This document shows, piece after piece, positions 1-8,296 of a stretch of DNA of 64,000 bases. The stretch lies in contig JAKARZ010000007.1 in NCBI GenBank assembly GCA_021828405.1, positions 1-64,000 on the forward strand, read 5' to 3'. Source of the DNA: Bacillota bacterium. GTDB lineage: Bacteria; Bacillota_E; Sulfobacillia; Sulfobacillales; JAIMBI01. Made by a program: the position numbers and the translations under genes. The notes beneath the pieces were generated by a model. It saw only the letters and a program-made list of their open reading frames with translations, had not been told where the DNA came from and searched no databases. The stretch's first letter is position 1. Every line of letters begins with the position of its first letter.

Positions 1-2
1 TG

Positions 3-83
3 GAGCAAGAGGGCATTTCTGCATATTCCGAGATGGACAAGGCCGCGCAGCAAGTGGTGGCCCTGGCCGGGGAGGGCCGCTAG
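3..83 (+). CDS. sucC: Succinyl-CoA synthetase beta subunit, C-terminal end only
   Basis: Only the last 26 codons lie in the window; the frame is open from the left edge to TAG at 81-83. The tail (EGISAYSEMD, then KAAQQVVALAGEGR) resembles the end of SucC, the ADP-forming succinyl-CoA synthetase beta chain. The call rests mainly on position: sucD starts on the next base, the normal sucCD order. Confidence 0.75.
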   Translation, partial: EQEGISAYSEMDKAAQQVVALAGEGR

Positions 84-953
84 ATGGCGATTTATCTGCA
101 CCGAGGCCAAAAGATTCTGGTCCAGGGACTCACCGGGCGGCAAGGCACGTTCCACGCGCAACAGATGCGGGCCTTCGGGGCTAATGTGGTGGGCGGCACA
201 TCGCCCGGCAAGGGCGGCACCCTGGTGGATGGCGTTCCGGTGTTCAACACCGTGCGCGAGGCCGTCGGCGAAACCGGCGCCACGGCGTCGATTGTGTTTG
301 TGCCCGGCCCTTACGCGAAGGACGCCGCCTTTGAGGCGTTGGAGAACGGGATTCGCCTCCTGGTCCTCATCCCCGAACACGTGCCGGTGGCGGACTCAAT
401 CGACATCGTGACGCGGGCCCAGGACCTGGGCGCCGACGTGGTGGGTCCCAATACGTTCGGGGTAATTTCCCCCGGCGAAGGCACGAAGATGGGCATCATG
501 CCCAACCACATCTATCGCCCGGGCGCGGTCGGCGTGGTGGCGCGATCGGGCACGCTGTCGTACGAAATTGCCTACCAGCTGACCAACGCCGGCCTGGGCC
601 AAAGTACGGTGGTCGGCATGGGCGGGGATCCGGTCGTGGGTGGCACGTTCGTGTCCGTTCTGCAGCGGTTTCGCGAAGACGAGGCCACACGGGCCGTGGT
701 GCTGGTGGGTGAGATCGGCGGCAGCGCGGAGGAAGAGGCCGCCGAATACCTGTCGACCCTCGGGAAGCCGGTGGTGGCGTATCTGGCGGGCCGGGCCGCG
801 CCCGCGGGCAAGCGCATGGGCCATGCGGGGGCGATCATCGAACGGGGCCGCGGTACGTTGGACAGCAAGGAAAAAGCGCTGTCCCAGGCCGGGGCGCGGG
901 TTGTCACGGTGCCGTGGGACGTGGCGCCGGCGGTGGCGGAGGTGTTGCGCTAG
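84..953 (+). CDS. sucD: Succinyl-CoA synthetase alpha subunit
   Basis: A 289-aa protein of normal SucD length. It is the CoA-binding, phospho-histidine subunit that with SucC interconverts succinyl-CoA and succinate with substrate-level phosphorylation. Visible are the N-terminal CoA-binding fold with [15 protein letters not shown], the [19 protein letters not shown] segment, and the active-site region [13 protein letters not shown], whose His is the phosphorylated residue by family knowledge. The ATG follows the sucC stop directly, so the two are translationally coupled. Methylmalonyl-CoA genes later in the window would feed succinyl-CoA to this enzyme. Confidence 0.95.
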   Translation: MAIYLHRGQKILVQGLTGRQGTFHAQQMRAFGANVVGGTSPGKGGTLVDGVPVFNTVREAVGETGATASIVFVPGPYAKDAAFEALENGIRLLVLIPEHVPVADSIDIVTRAQDLGADVVGPNTFGVISPGEGTKMGIMPNHIYRPGAVGVVARSGTLSYEIAYQLTNAGLGQSTVVGMGGDPVVGGTFVSVLQRFREDEATRAVVLVGEIGGSAEEEAAEYLSTLGKPVVAYLAGRAAPAGKRMGHAGAIIERGRGTLDSKEKALSQAGARVVTVPWDVAPAVAEVLR

Positions 954-999
954 CGGGGGGTGCCTCGGGGTCAGAAAGGGGGGGAGTGGCATCCGCCTG

Positions 1000-2271
1000 A
1001 TGGTGTTGGGCGTCAACCACGTACACGCCGACGTGGCGTTGCGTGGGGAGCTGTCCCTGGATGATCCCTCTCGGCTGGCCGCCATGTACGCACGACTGAA
1101 GTGTGAACCCGGGTTCGAAGGGGCGGTGGTGCTGTCGACGTGTAATCGCACGGAGATTTACACTACCGATGCCTTGCCTCTGGAGCGTGTGGCGGTGCTG
1201 TGGGGTGAGACGGTCGGGATTTTGCCCGGCCAGTTTGCCGACGCGGTATACCTGCATGGCGGGGATGTGGCGGTGGCGCACCTGTTTGAGGTGGCGGCGG
1301 GTCTCGATGCCATGGTGCTCGGGGAAACCGAGATTCTGGGCCAGGTGAAGGCGGCCTATGGTGTGGCCCAGCAGTACGCGGTGGCGGGCAGTCTGCACCG
1401 CATCTTTCAGGCAGCCTTCAAAGCCGCCAAGCGGGCGCATGCCGAAACGGCCATTTCCCAGCGGGCGCTGTCCTTGGGCTACGCGACGCGGGAGCTGGCG
1501 ACAAAAATTTTTGGGAAAGACCTTCCGAAGCGCCGTGTGCTGGTCGTGGGCGCGGGTGCCATGGCCAACAAAGCGCTCCGGCACCTCGGGGATGCGGGCG
1601 CGGAGGTTACCGTGGTGAACCGCACGGCGGCCCGCGCCGAAGCGCTCGTGGCGGCGGCTGGGGGCCGGGCGGCCCCGTGGGCCGAGTTGCCCAGGCTGGT
1701 GGCCGAGTCCGACGTGGTGGTGTGCGCCACCCGGTCGCCCACCGTCGTGATTCCCGCCAAGTGGGTGCGGGCCGCCGCCGCGCTGCGGCGCGGCGTGCCT
1801 TGGCTATTTGTGGACTTGGCGGTTCCCCGCAACATTGCGCCGGCCGTGGGAGGCGTTCCGGGTGTCCTGCGGTACGACCTGGACGACCTCGACGCCGTGG
1901 TCCAGAAGAACCGGGCGCGGCGCGCTACCGAGGTCCAGGCGGTGCGGGAGATCTTGCGTGAGGAGGCAGCGCACTTGGCGCGTGAACTGGACACGATGGC
2001 CGTGGGACCGGTGATCCGGTCTCTCCGCGCGAAGGCGGAGCACATTCGGTCGGATGAACTGGAGGCCCTGTGGCGGCGGCTGCCGGACTTGAGCCCGGCC
2101 GAGCGCGCGGCGGTCGAGCAAACCACGCATCGAATGCTGACGAAGCTTTTGAACGATCCCATGACCAGCATTCGTCAGTGGGCCAGCGTGCCGGATGGCC
2201 CGGTGTATCTGGACGCCCTGCGTGAGTTGTTTCGCCTCGACGCCCCGTCCACCCAGCCGCAGCCGGACTAA
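1000..2271 (+). CDS. hemA: Glutamyl-tRNA reductase
   Basis: First committed step of C5-pathway tetrapyrrole synthesis: NADPH reduction of glutamyl-tRNA to glutamate-1-semialdehyde. The catalytic Cys lies in VVLSTCNRTEIY, followed by GLDAMVLGETEILGQVK and the nucleotide-binding VLVVGAGAMANKALRHL. The C-terminal helical dimerisation region ends in LFRL. At 423 aa from ATG 1000 the length is normal. The start is uncertain: the purine-rich ribosome site at 975-986 is 13 bases from ATG 1000 but only 4 from an in-frame ATC at 991, and starting at 991 would restore the few N-terminal residues seen in B. subtilis HemA. First gene of the hemA-hemB run. Confidence 0.93.
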   Translation: MVLGVNHVHADVALRGELSLDDPSRLAAMYARLKCEPGFEGAVVLSTCNRTEIYTTDALPLERVAVLWGETVGILPGQFADAVYLHGGDVAVAHLFEVAAGLDAMVLGETEILGQVKAAYGVAQQYAVAGSLHRIFQAAFKAAKRAHAETAISQRALSLGYATRELATKIFGKDLPKRRVLVVGAGAMANKALRHLGDAGAEVTVVNRTAARAEALVAAAGGRAAPWAELPRLVAESDVVVCATRSPTVVIPAKWVRAAAALRRGVPWLFVDLAVPRNIAPAVGGVPGVLRYDLDDLDAVVQKNRARRATEVQAVREILREEAAHLARELDTMAVGPVIRSLRAKAEHIRSDELEALWRRLPDLSPAERAAVEQTTHRMLTKLLNDPMTSIRQWASVPDGPVYLDALRELFRLDAPSTQPQPD

Positions 2272-2280
2272 GCGACGGGG

Positions 2281-3093
2281 ATGGGGCCTTGGCTCGAAGC
2301 GGCCACGGCGGCCGCTCTGGCGGGGTCGTCGGCTGGATTTGTGTGGGGATTCTACGATCCCCGCCATGAGCCGTGGGCGGCGGGAGCGCTGGCGGCGGCC
2401 TGGCTGTTCACGACGGCTTGGCTGGTGGCCGTCGTGGATCTTCCGTCGCCGTCCCTCACCACGCCGGCGGTCGTTGGCAATATGGTGGTGTGGACGGCGG
2501 TGGCCGGGTTTCCGTGGTGGAGTCGGCGGCCCGGCTGGGCCCCGCTCGCGGGGTTTGCGGTGCCGGTGCTCGCGCTGGTGTGGGTAATGAGCCAAGTCGT
2601 GGGCCCCCAAACCCCCGCTGTGGCCGCGTGGCCTCCTTTTTGGGGATGGGTGCACCTCGGCCTTCTGGCGGCCGCTATCACGAGTTTGCTGCTCGGGGCT
2701 GCTGGCGCGGGGATGTATCTTGAGCACGAGCGAGAACTTCTCCAGAAGACGCCGAGGCTGTTTTACTACCGCCTCCCGCCGCTGGGCGACCTGGACCGTT
2801 GGAGCTACCGGCTGACGGTGCTGGGCTGGGCGGGCCTCTCAGGGTCCATGGCCTCCGGGTTGATGGCCGAGCTGGGCGGGGTATATTGGGTTCAGGCCAT
2901 CGGAGGGGCGGGCATGTTGGCCGTGTGGTTCCTTTACCTGGCCTATGTGGTCCTGCGGGCTCGGGGGTGGCGGGGGCACGGGTCGTCCTGGCTTACGGTG
3001 GCGGCGTTTGTGGCGTTGGTGGTCGCCGTGGTGGGGGCGGGCGGCGCGAGCCACAGCGTGGCGGCGGCCGCATGGCACGGCCTATGCGCGTGA
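2281..3093 (+). CDS. CcsA/HemX-like cytochrome c assembly membrane protein
   Basis: A 270-aa protein with about eight hydrophobic segments. It resembles HemX, the CcsA-family membrane protein encoded beside hemA in many Bacillota, where it limits HemA level or handles heme. Family-like features are the WVHLGLLAAAITSLLLGAAGAGMYLEHE stretch (split here as WVHLGLLAAA and the AGMYLEHE end) and the following LPPLGDLDRWSYR. Unlike classic CcsA, no clear WxxHxxxxY heme-handling motif is visible. It begins 9 bp after the hemA stop and sits inside the heme operon. Confidence is good for the family and moderate for function. Confidence 0.75.
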   Translation: MGPWLEAATAAALAGSSAGFVWGFYDPRHEPWAAGALAAAWLFTTAWLVAVVDLPSPSLTTPAVVGNMVVWTAVAGFPWWSRRPGWAPLAGFAVPVLALVWVMSQVVGPQTPAVAAWPPFWGWVHLGLLAAAITSLLLGAAGAGMYLEHERELLQKTPRLFYYRLPPLGDLDRWSYRLTVLGWAGLSGSMASGLMAELGGVYWVQAIGGAGMLAVWFLYLAYVVLRARGWRGHGSSWLTVAAFVALVVAVVGAGGASHSVAAAAWHGLCA

Positions 3094-3120
3094 GGCGAAC
3101 TGCGGGGACGGATCCCGAGA

Positions 3121-3147
3121 GAGGTACGAGAGGTACGAGAGGTACGA
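3121..3147 (+). repeat. Three tandem 9-bp repeats before hemC
   Basis: The unit GAGGTACGA occurs three times in perfect tandem between the stop of the HemX-like gene and the hemC ribosome site at 3151-3157. Each unit carries a weak Shine-Dalgarno-like GAGG. Copy-number change here would alter the spacing before hemC. No function is established. Confidence 0.9.
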
Positions 3148-3162
3148 GAAAGGAAGGGGTCA

Positions 3163-4086
3163 GTGGGGGAGGCAATGGGACGCGCGTGGCGCGTCGGTAC
3201 CCGGTCGAGCCCATTGGCACTGGCCCAGGCGACCTGGGTCGCTGACCAGCTGGCTTTGGGCGGAGCACTCGTGACGTTGCTTCCGATCGAGTCGGAGGGG
3301 GATCGGGTGCAAGATCGGTCATTGGACGAGATCGGTGGGCGCGGCGTGTTCACCTCGGCCCTGGATGATGCCTTGGCCGACGGGCGCGTCGACCTAGTGG
3401 TCCATTCCCTGAAGGATTTGCCCACGCGGCTTGCCCCCGCACTCCAGCTGGCAGCGGTGACGCGGCGGGAGGATCCCCGCGATGCGGCCGTGCTTGGGCG
3501 CCCCGGGCGGTTGGACGCCCTACCTGCGGGGGCTCGGGTGGGCACATCGAGCTTAAGGCGCGCCGCGCTGCTGCGGCAGGCGTATCCCCATCTGGTCGTG
3601 TCCCCGGTCAGAGGCAATCTAGGTACGCGCCTGCGCAAACTCGCCGCGGGCGAGTATGACGCGCTGGTGCTGGCTGCGGCTGGGCTGCTGCGCCTAGGCC
3701 GGGCTGACGACATTTCAGACTACCTGGACCCGTCGTGGATGATTCCGGCACCGGGCCAGGGGGCGTTGGCGGTGGAAGTTCGGGCGGACGATGTGGACGC
3801 CCGCCGCCTGGTGTCGCCGCTCGACGACGCCGCAGCGCATCAGGCCACCGACGCCGAACGCCAAATCCTGGAGGTCATGGGGGGCAACTGTCAGATTCCG
3901 CTGGGTGCCTACGCCGACCGCGATCCGAGTCGCGACGAGTGGCGGCTCTTGGTGTTTGCGGCCGGCAGGGGCGCCGCCCCCGCGCGCCTCTCCTGGCAGG
4001 GCTCCGCTCTCGACGTGGGCGTGGCGTGGGTACAGGCGGAGTTGGCGCGGTGGGCGGCGGGGCAAGAACGGGAAGGAGGGCGATGA
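3163..4086 (+). CDS. hemC: Hydroxymethylbilane synthase (porphobilinogen deaminase)
   Basis: Polymerises four porphobilinogen units to hydroxymethylbilane. Recognised by the N-terminal RVGTRSSPLALAQ, the substrate region VHSLKDLPT, the phosphate-contacting GTSSLRR, VRGNLGTRLRKL, and the dipyrromethane-cofactor Cys in VMGGNCQIPLGAYA. Length 307 aa is normal. The GTG at 3163 is preferred because AGGAAGG at 3151-3157 lies 5 bases upstream; the ATG at 3175 would be too far from it. The stop overlaps the next start. Confidence 0.95.
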   Translation: MGEAMGRAWRVGTRSSPLALAQATWVADQLALGGALVTLLPIESEGDRVQDRSLDEIGGRGVFTSALDDALADGRVDLVVHSLKDLPTRLAPALQLAAVTRREDPRDAAVLGRPGRLDALPAGARVGTSSLRRAALLRQAYPHLVVSPVRGNLGTRLRKLAAGEYDALVLAAAGLLRLGRADDISDYLDPSWMIPAPGQGALAVEVRADDVDARRLVSPLDDAAAHQATDAERQILEVMGGNCQIPLGAYADRDPSRDEWRLLVFAAGRGAAPARLSWQGSALDVGVAWVQAELARWAAGQEREGGR

Positions 4087-5465
4087 TGGGGGTGCCGTTG
4101 GTTGGCTGGCCATCTGAGGAGGGGTGTCTCACCAGTGCGCAGGTGGACGCTCTCCTGATGGCGGATGTGGTAGTGGCCGACGATGGGTTCGAGCCGACCG
4201 CGCGGGAGCGGTTCGTGCGCGCGGGGGCCGAATGGATGGTGGTCGCCACAGAAGCCGAGGCCGCGCAGATCTTGGCGGAAGAGTCCGCCAGCGGTCGCGC
4301 GGTGGTGCGCGTGGTCCCAGCTCACCGCCTGGTGGCTGCGTGGCGGCAAAGTGCCCGCATGCGCTCCGGCGTGGGACCGTACGTGCCAGTGGCTGGCATG
4401 CGGCCGCTGGACGTGCAGTTGGCGCGCTGGCAGCTGCCGGCGGCCTCCCTGGCTTTGGATGCCTGGGCCTCCGGCGAGGACGCCGCGCTGCCCGAGGGAG
4501 TGGCGTGGGTGCACCGAGCGGGGGATCCGATGCCCGCCTTTCCCGACGCGCCGTCGGATGCGCAGGTGGAGTTGGTGGACCCCCGCGGTGAGCGCGTCTA
4601 CGCGGGGCCTGCGGCGTCCTTGCCGGGGGCGGTGGGCCCTGAGCCCCTGCTGGCCCGCTGGCAGCCGCGCGCCGCCGTCCCGCGCCCCCGGGTTCTCATC
4701 CTGCGCGCGGACAGCCAGGCCGGCCCTTTGCTGAATGCCGTCAGGCGCGAGGGATGGCTGCCCGTCGCATCCCCCATTCTTGCGTTTGAGAGTCCCAGTT
4801 GGCAGGCGGTGGATGATCGACTTACCCATCTGGAGCGATATGCATGGGTGGTGTTCACGTCAGCCAACGGCGTGGCGGCATTTTTTGACCGGCTGCGTTT
4901 TTTGGGCCAGGACGTGCGCCGCCTCACGGGCCGCCTGGCGGCCGTGGGGCAGGAAACGCGCCGGCGACTGGGCGAACTGTGCCTCACGGTGGACTTGGTG
5001 CCGGGCGAGCCCAGCCAGGAAGGGCTGCTGGCCGCGTTTGGGGCGATGAGTCACCTTACAGGGCAGAGCGTATTGCTGGTAGTGGGGGATCGGCGGGGCA
5101 CGCAGCTTGCCACCGGCCTTCGCGCGGGGGGCGCCCTGGTGGACGAGGCGGTGGTGTACCGAACGGTGCCGCGGCCCTTGGAGCCCGGCGTCCGCCGCGA
5201 CCTGCTGGAAAATCGGCTCGACGCCGTCGTGTTTACATCCGGCTCGACGGCAGAGTTCTTGTGGGCGGCACTGAGCTCCGCGGAGCGGGAGGCGCTCGCG
5301 CGGCTCGTTTGCGTCAGCATCGGGGCCAGTACGTCGCGCACGCTGGACCACCTAGGCTTGCCGCCGACGGCGGTGGCAGCGCGGCCCGATACCCCGAGCC
5401 TGATGGAGGCCCTGCGCGGCGGGCTGGCCCGCATCGGCGCCGGGCGGCAGGAGGCGGGGGCATGA
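4086..5465 (+). CDS. hemD: Uroporphyrinogen-III synthase with a degenerate tetrapyrrole-methylase-like N-terminal domain
   Basis: The C-terminal part of this 459-aa protein (from about residue 200) is HemD, which closes and inverts ring D to give uroporphyrinogen III: VLILRADSQAG, WVVFTSANGVAAFFDRL, LAAVGQETRRRL, VVFTSGSTAEF. HemD alone is about 250 aa. The extra N-terminus reads like an eroded CobA/SUMT methylase: VPLVGWPSEEGCLTSAQVD where GAGPGDPGLLT is expected, and GRAVVRVVPAHRLV in place of the VVRLKGGDP motif. Key SAM-site residues are gone, so it is probably not an active methylase. ATG 4086 has AAGGAGG at 4073-4079; ATG 4083 is the alternative. Overlaps hemC and hemB. Confidence 0.85.
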   Translation: MGVPLVGWPSEEGCLTSAQVDALLMADVVVADDGFEPTARERFVRAGAEWMVVATEAEAAQILAEESASGRAVVRVVPAHRLVAAWRQSARMRSGVGPYVPVAGMRPLDVQLARWQLPAASLALDAWASGEDAALPEGVAWVHRAGDPMPAFPDAPSDAQVELVDPRGERVYAGPAASLPGAVGPEPLLARWQPRAAVPRPRVLILRADSQAGPLLNAVRREGWLPVASPILAFESPSWQAVDDRLTHLERYAWVVFTSANGVAAFFDRLRFLGQDVRRLTGRLAAVGQETRRRLGELCLTVDLVPGEPSQEGLLAAFGAMSHLTGQSVLLVVGDRRGTQLATGLRAGGALVDEAVVYRTVPRPLEPGVRRDLLENRLDAVVFTSGSTAEFLWAALSSAEREALARLVCVSIGASTSRTLDHLGLPPTAVAARPDTPSLMEALRGGLARIGAGRQEAGA

Positions 5466-6445
5466 CGCGCCTGGCGCTGGTAGAGCGCCCGCGTCGTTTG
5501 CGGCAGAGTGCCCGGATGCGCAACATGGTGGCGGAGACGAGGCTCAGTCCCGCCCAGCTCATCTATCCCCTGTTTGTGCGCCCCGGGCGCGATGAAGCGC
5601 GGCCGATTCACAGCATGCCGGGCCAGCACCAGTGGTCGGCCGACCGCCTGGTGGGAGAAGTGGGCCGCGCGATGGCGGTCGGGGTCGGGGCGGTGATGCT
5701 GTTCGGGATCCCGGCCGCCAAGGACCCCCAGGGTTCGGGCATGCAGGATCCGGAGGGCGTGGTGCCGAGTGCCGTGCAGCGCCTCAAAGAGGCGTATCCC
5801 GACCTCATCGTGATGGTGGACCTGTGCCTCTGTGACTACACGGATCATGGGCATTGTGGCATTCTCGCGCCGGATGGCCGCGTGGACAACGATGCCACCG
5901 TGGAGCGCCTGGCCGCGGCCGCCGTGCTGTTTGCGGCCGCCGGGGCCGACGTGGTTGCACCGTCAGACATGATGGACGGACGCGTCGGCGCGATTCGGTC
6001 GGCGCTGGACGGCTCGGGCCACCAGGACACGCTGGTGCTGTCGTACGCTGTGAAATACGCGTCGGGCTTCTATGCTCCGTTTCGCGAGGCCGCCGAAAAC
6101 CGGCCGCAGTTTGGTGACCGGCGGGGATACCAAATGGACGTCGCCAACGCCCGGGAGGCGGTCCGGGAGGCGCGCCTGGACATGGCCGAGGGAGCAGACC
6201 TCCTGATGGTCAAGCCCGCCCTGTCGTCGCTGGATGTTCTGGCGCGCCTGGCTCCCATCGTGGACCGGCCGCTGGCGGCGTACCAGGTGAGTGGGGAGTA
6301 CAGCCAAATCATGGCCGCCGCCGAGCGGGGGTGGCTGGACGAGCGTACGTCCGCGATGGAAACGCTGCTGGCCATCCGTCGGGCGGGTGCCAGCCTGATT
6401 TTGACGTACTTTGCGGTGAAGGCGGCCCAGTGGCTGTCTGAGTGA
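5462..6445 (+). CDS. hemB: Delta-aminolevulinic acid dehydratase (porphobilinogen synthase)
   Basis: Condenses two 5-aminolevulinate molecules to porphobilinogen. The three-Cys zinc site is intact (DLCLCDYTDHGHCG), marking the Zn-dependent class. The Schiff-base lysines lie in SYAVKYASGFYAPFREAA and in LLMVKPALSSLD, and QVSGEYSQI follows. At 327 aa the length is typical. It starts within the hemD stop (ATGA overlap) and ends the contiguous heme operon. hemL, which makes the substrate, is not in the window. Confidence 0.96.
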   Translation: MTRLALVERPRRLRQSARMRNMVAETRLSPAQLIYPLFVRPGRDEARPIHSMPGQHQWSADRLVGEVGRAMAVGVGAVMLFGIPAAKDPQGSGMQDPEGVVPSAVQRLKEAYPDLIVMVDLCLCDYTDHGHCGILAPDGRVDNDATVERLAAAAVLFAAAGADVVAPSDMMDGRVGAIRSALDGSGHQDTLVLSYAVKYASGFYAPFREAAENRPQFGDRRGYQMDVANAREAVREARLDMAEGADLLMVKPALSSLDVLARLAPIVDRPLAAYQVSGEYSQIMAAAERGWLDERTSAMETLLAIRRAGASLILTYFAVKAAQWLSE

Positions 6446-6543
6446 TGGGAGGGCGGCAGGCGCTGCCATCCAGCCAGCCGTGGCGACGCTGGATTTTTGA
6501 GAGAGACGCTTGGCCACTTCGGACAGAGGAGGCGCAGCACAGC

Positions 6544-6795
6544 ATGGACGATGGTCAACGGTCGACGGATAACAAGTCTCGGGGCCGCGCGGCCCCATCC
6601 GGCCCGCTCGGCGGTCGCGGAGCGCCGCCCACGCCCGACCCCAACCGAGCCGAGTGGCTGGATCTGGCGCACAGCGATCAGGCGTTCGAGGAATGGCCGG
6701 CCGTGGTGGAAGACTCGAGCCTCGGGCTCACGCTGACGGAGGCGGAGCATCCGCGGCGGACCGCGGCCCGTCGTCGCCCCGGGGCGCGAGGTTGA
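6544..6795 (+). CDS. Small uncharacterised protein overlapping selA
   Basis: An 83-aa reading frame with no recognised domain. It is rich in Arg, Pro and Gly at both ends, with a more ordered acidic middle (EWLDLAHSDQAFEEWPAVVEDSS). A ribosome-like GAGGAGG at about 6524-6530 precedes the ATG, with longish spacing. Its TGA overlaps the selA TTG, which suggests coupled translation and is the main reason to call it. It could instead be a spurious frame in the leader of selA. Confidence 0.4.
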   Translation: MDDGQRSTDNKSRGRAAPSGPLGGRGAPPTPDPNRAEWLDLAHSDQAFEEWPAVVEDSSLGLTLTEAEHPRRTAARRRPGARG

Positions 6796-8204
6796 GCGAC
6801 GGCGGCCCTCCGGCCGGGGAACGCCGGCAGGCGTCACTGCGGCAGTTGCCGCAGGTCCATCGGCTGGCAGACAACCTGCCGCATAGCATCGCGGCGGTGT
6901 ACCGCGTGGCGGCCAGCCAGGCAGTGCTGGATCGCGCCCGGCGCGCTCTGCGCCAGTCGGCCGATCCCTCGACCGCACGGCTCCCGGAACTGGCGGCGGA
7001 CGCGGCCGCATTGGCAGAGCGGCTGGCGCTTCCACACCTGGCCCGGGTGATCAACGGGACCGGCGTCATTCTGCACACCAATTTGGGCCGCGCGCCCCTG
7101 GCCGATGCGGCCCTCGCCCAGGTTGAACGGGTGGCGCGTGGGTACTCCACACTGGAGTGGGACCAAGACACCGGCCGCCGCGGATCGCGGATGAGTCACC
7201 TGGAGGAGGTGCTGCCCGCCCTCACCGGGGCCGAGGCGGCGATGGCCGTCAACAACAATGCGGGGGCGGTGCTGCTGGCACTGTTCACGCTGGCCGCGGG
7301 CCGCTCGGTGATTGTGTCCCGCGGGCAGCTCGTAGAGATTGGCGGCGCGTTTCGGATTCCCGACGTCATGCGCGTGAGCGGTGCCCGGCTTGTGGAGGTT
7401 GGCACCACCAACAAGACGCGACTGTCAGACTACGCCGCCGCGATTGTGCCCGGCGAGACAGCGCTGCTGCTGCACGTGCACCCGTCCAATTTTCGGCAGA
7501 CTGGCTTCGTGGAGAGCGTTGCCCCGGACGAGCTAGTGGCGCTCGGGCACGGCGCGGGGGTGCCGGTGATGGCCGACCTGGGGTCGGGGGTCTTGTTCCC
7601 GCTCACCATCGCGGGCATCCAGGAGCCTGCGGTGCGGAGCGTGGTCGCGGCCGGGGTGGACGTGACGACGTTCTCAGGTGATAAGCTGTTGGGCGGACCG
7701 CAGGCTGGCCTGATCGTGGGGCGTGCGGACCTGGTGCGGGCAATGCGGAGCCACCCGCTGGCACGGGCGCTCCGGCTTGACAAGATGACCCTAGCGGCGC
7801 TGGAAGTGACGCTACGGCTGTACCGGGAGGGTCGCCAGGATGAGATCCCGCTGTGGCGGATGCTGTCGCAGTCGGAGAACACCCTGGTCCAGCGGGCCAG
7901 ACGCGTGAGGCGGCTCGTGATGCGCCTGGTGGGGGGGGCTCCCGGAGTGCACCTGGCGGTGCGGCGCGCCACGGCACCGGTGGGCGGCGGGTCGCTGCCG
8001 GAGGTGATGTCGCCGACCGCCGTTCTGGTGGTCCGGTCGGATCACCTGTCCGCGGAGGCGCTGGAGGCGCGGCTCCGCGCGGGAACGCCGGCCATGGCGG
8101 TGAGAATGGCGGAAGACTCGGTGTGGGTGGATCTGCGGACGGTGGCGCCGGTGGAAGAGCGCGAGGCGGCCCGATGCGTCGCCCAGGCGCTTTCGGCGCG
8201 TTAG
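6792..8204 (+). CDS. selA: L-seryl-tRNA(Sec) selenium transferase (selenocysteine synthase)
   Basis: PLP enzyme converting seryl-tRNA(Sec) to selenocysteyl-tRNA(Sec) using selenophosphate. Seen are LRQLPQVHRLAD at the N-terminus, RVINGTGVILHTNLGRAPL, the NNNAGAV segment, and the PLP-lysine motif FSGDKLLGGPQAGLIVG. About 470 aa from the TTG at 6792 matches the family (about 460). TTG is chosen because no ATG lies upstream of the conserved N-terminus and it overlaps the previous stop. It implies that the organism decodes UGA as selenocysteine, so selB, selD and tRNA-Sec should exist elsewhere; none are here. Confidence 0.93.
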   Translation: MSDGGPPAGERRQASLRQLPQVHRLADNLPHSIAAVYRVAASQAVLDRARRALRQSADPSTARLPELAADAAALAERLALPHLARVINGTGVILHTNLGRAPLADAALAQVERVARGYSTLEWDQDTGRRGSRMSHLEEVLPALTGAEAAMAVNNNAGAVLLALFTLAAGRSVIVSRGQLVEIGGAFRIPDVMRVSGARLVEVGTTNKTRLSDYAAAIVPGETALLLHVHPSNFRQTGFVESVAPDELVALGHGAGVPVMADLGSGVLFPLTIAGIQEPAVRSVVAAGVDVTTFSGDKLLGGPQAGLIVGRADLVRAMRSHPLARALRLDKMTLAALEVTLRLYREGRQDEIPLWRMLSQSENTLVQRARRVRRLVMRLVGGAPGVHLAVRRATAPVGGGSLPEVMSPTAVLVVRSDHLSAEALEARLRAGTPAMAVRMAEDSVWVDLRTVAPVEEREAARCVAQALSAR

Positions 8205-8296
8205 CTCCGGGCGAAAGTTGCGGGGCGCCGTTCCAGGCAGCGAGCGCGGCCCAAAATACTGAGACCAGAGGGAGACCGGGGAGAGGGTTGGCGGGG

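Noticed and set aside
396..1584. Long minus-strand frames opposite sucD and hemA
   Set aside because: They lie fully antisense to strongly recognised genes, are Arg/His/Pro-rich, and arise from high third-position GC.
5462..6445. Magnesium-only HemB
   Set aside because: All three zinc-binding Cys residues (DLCLCDYTDHGHCG) are present.
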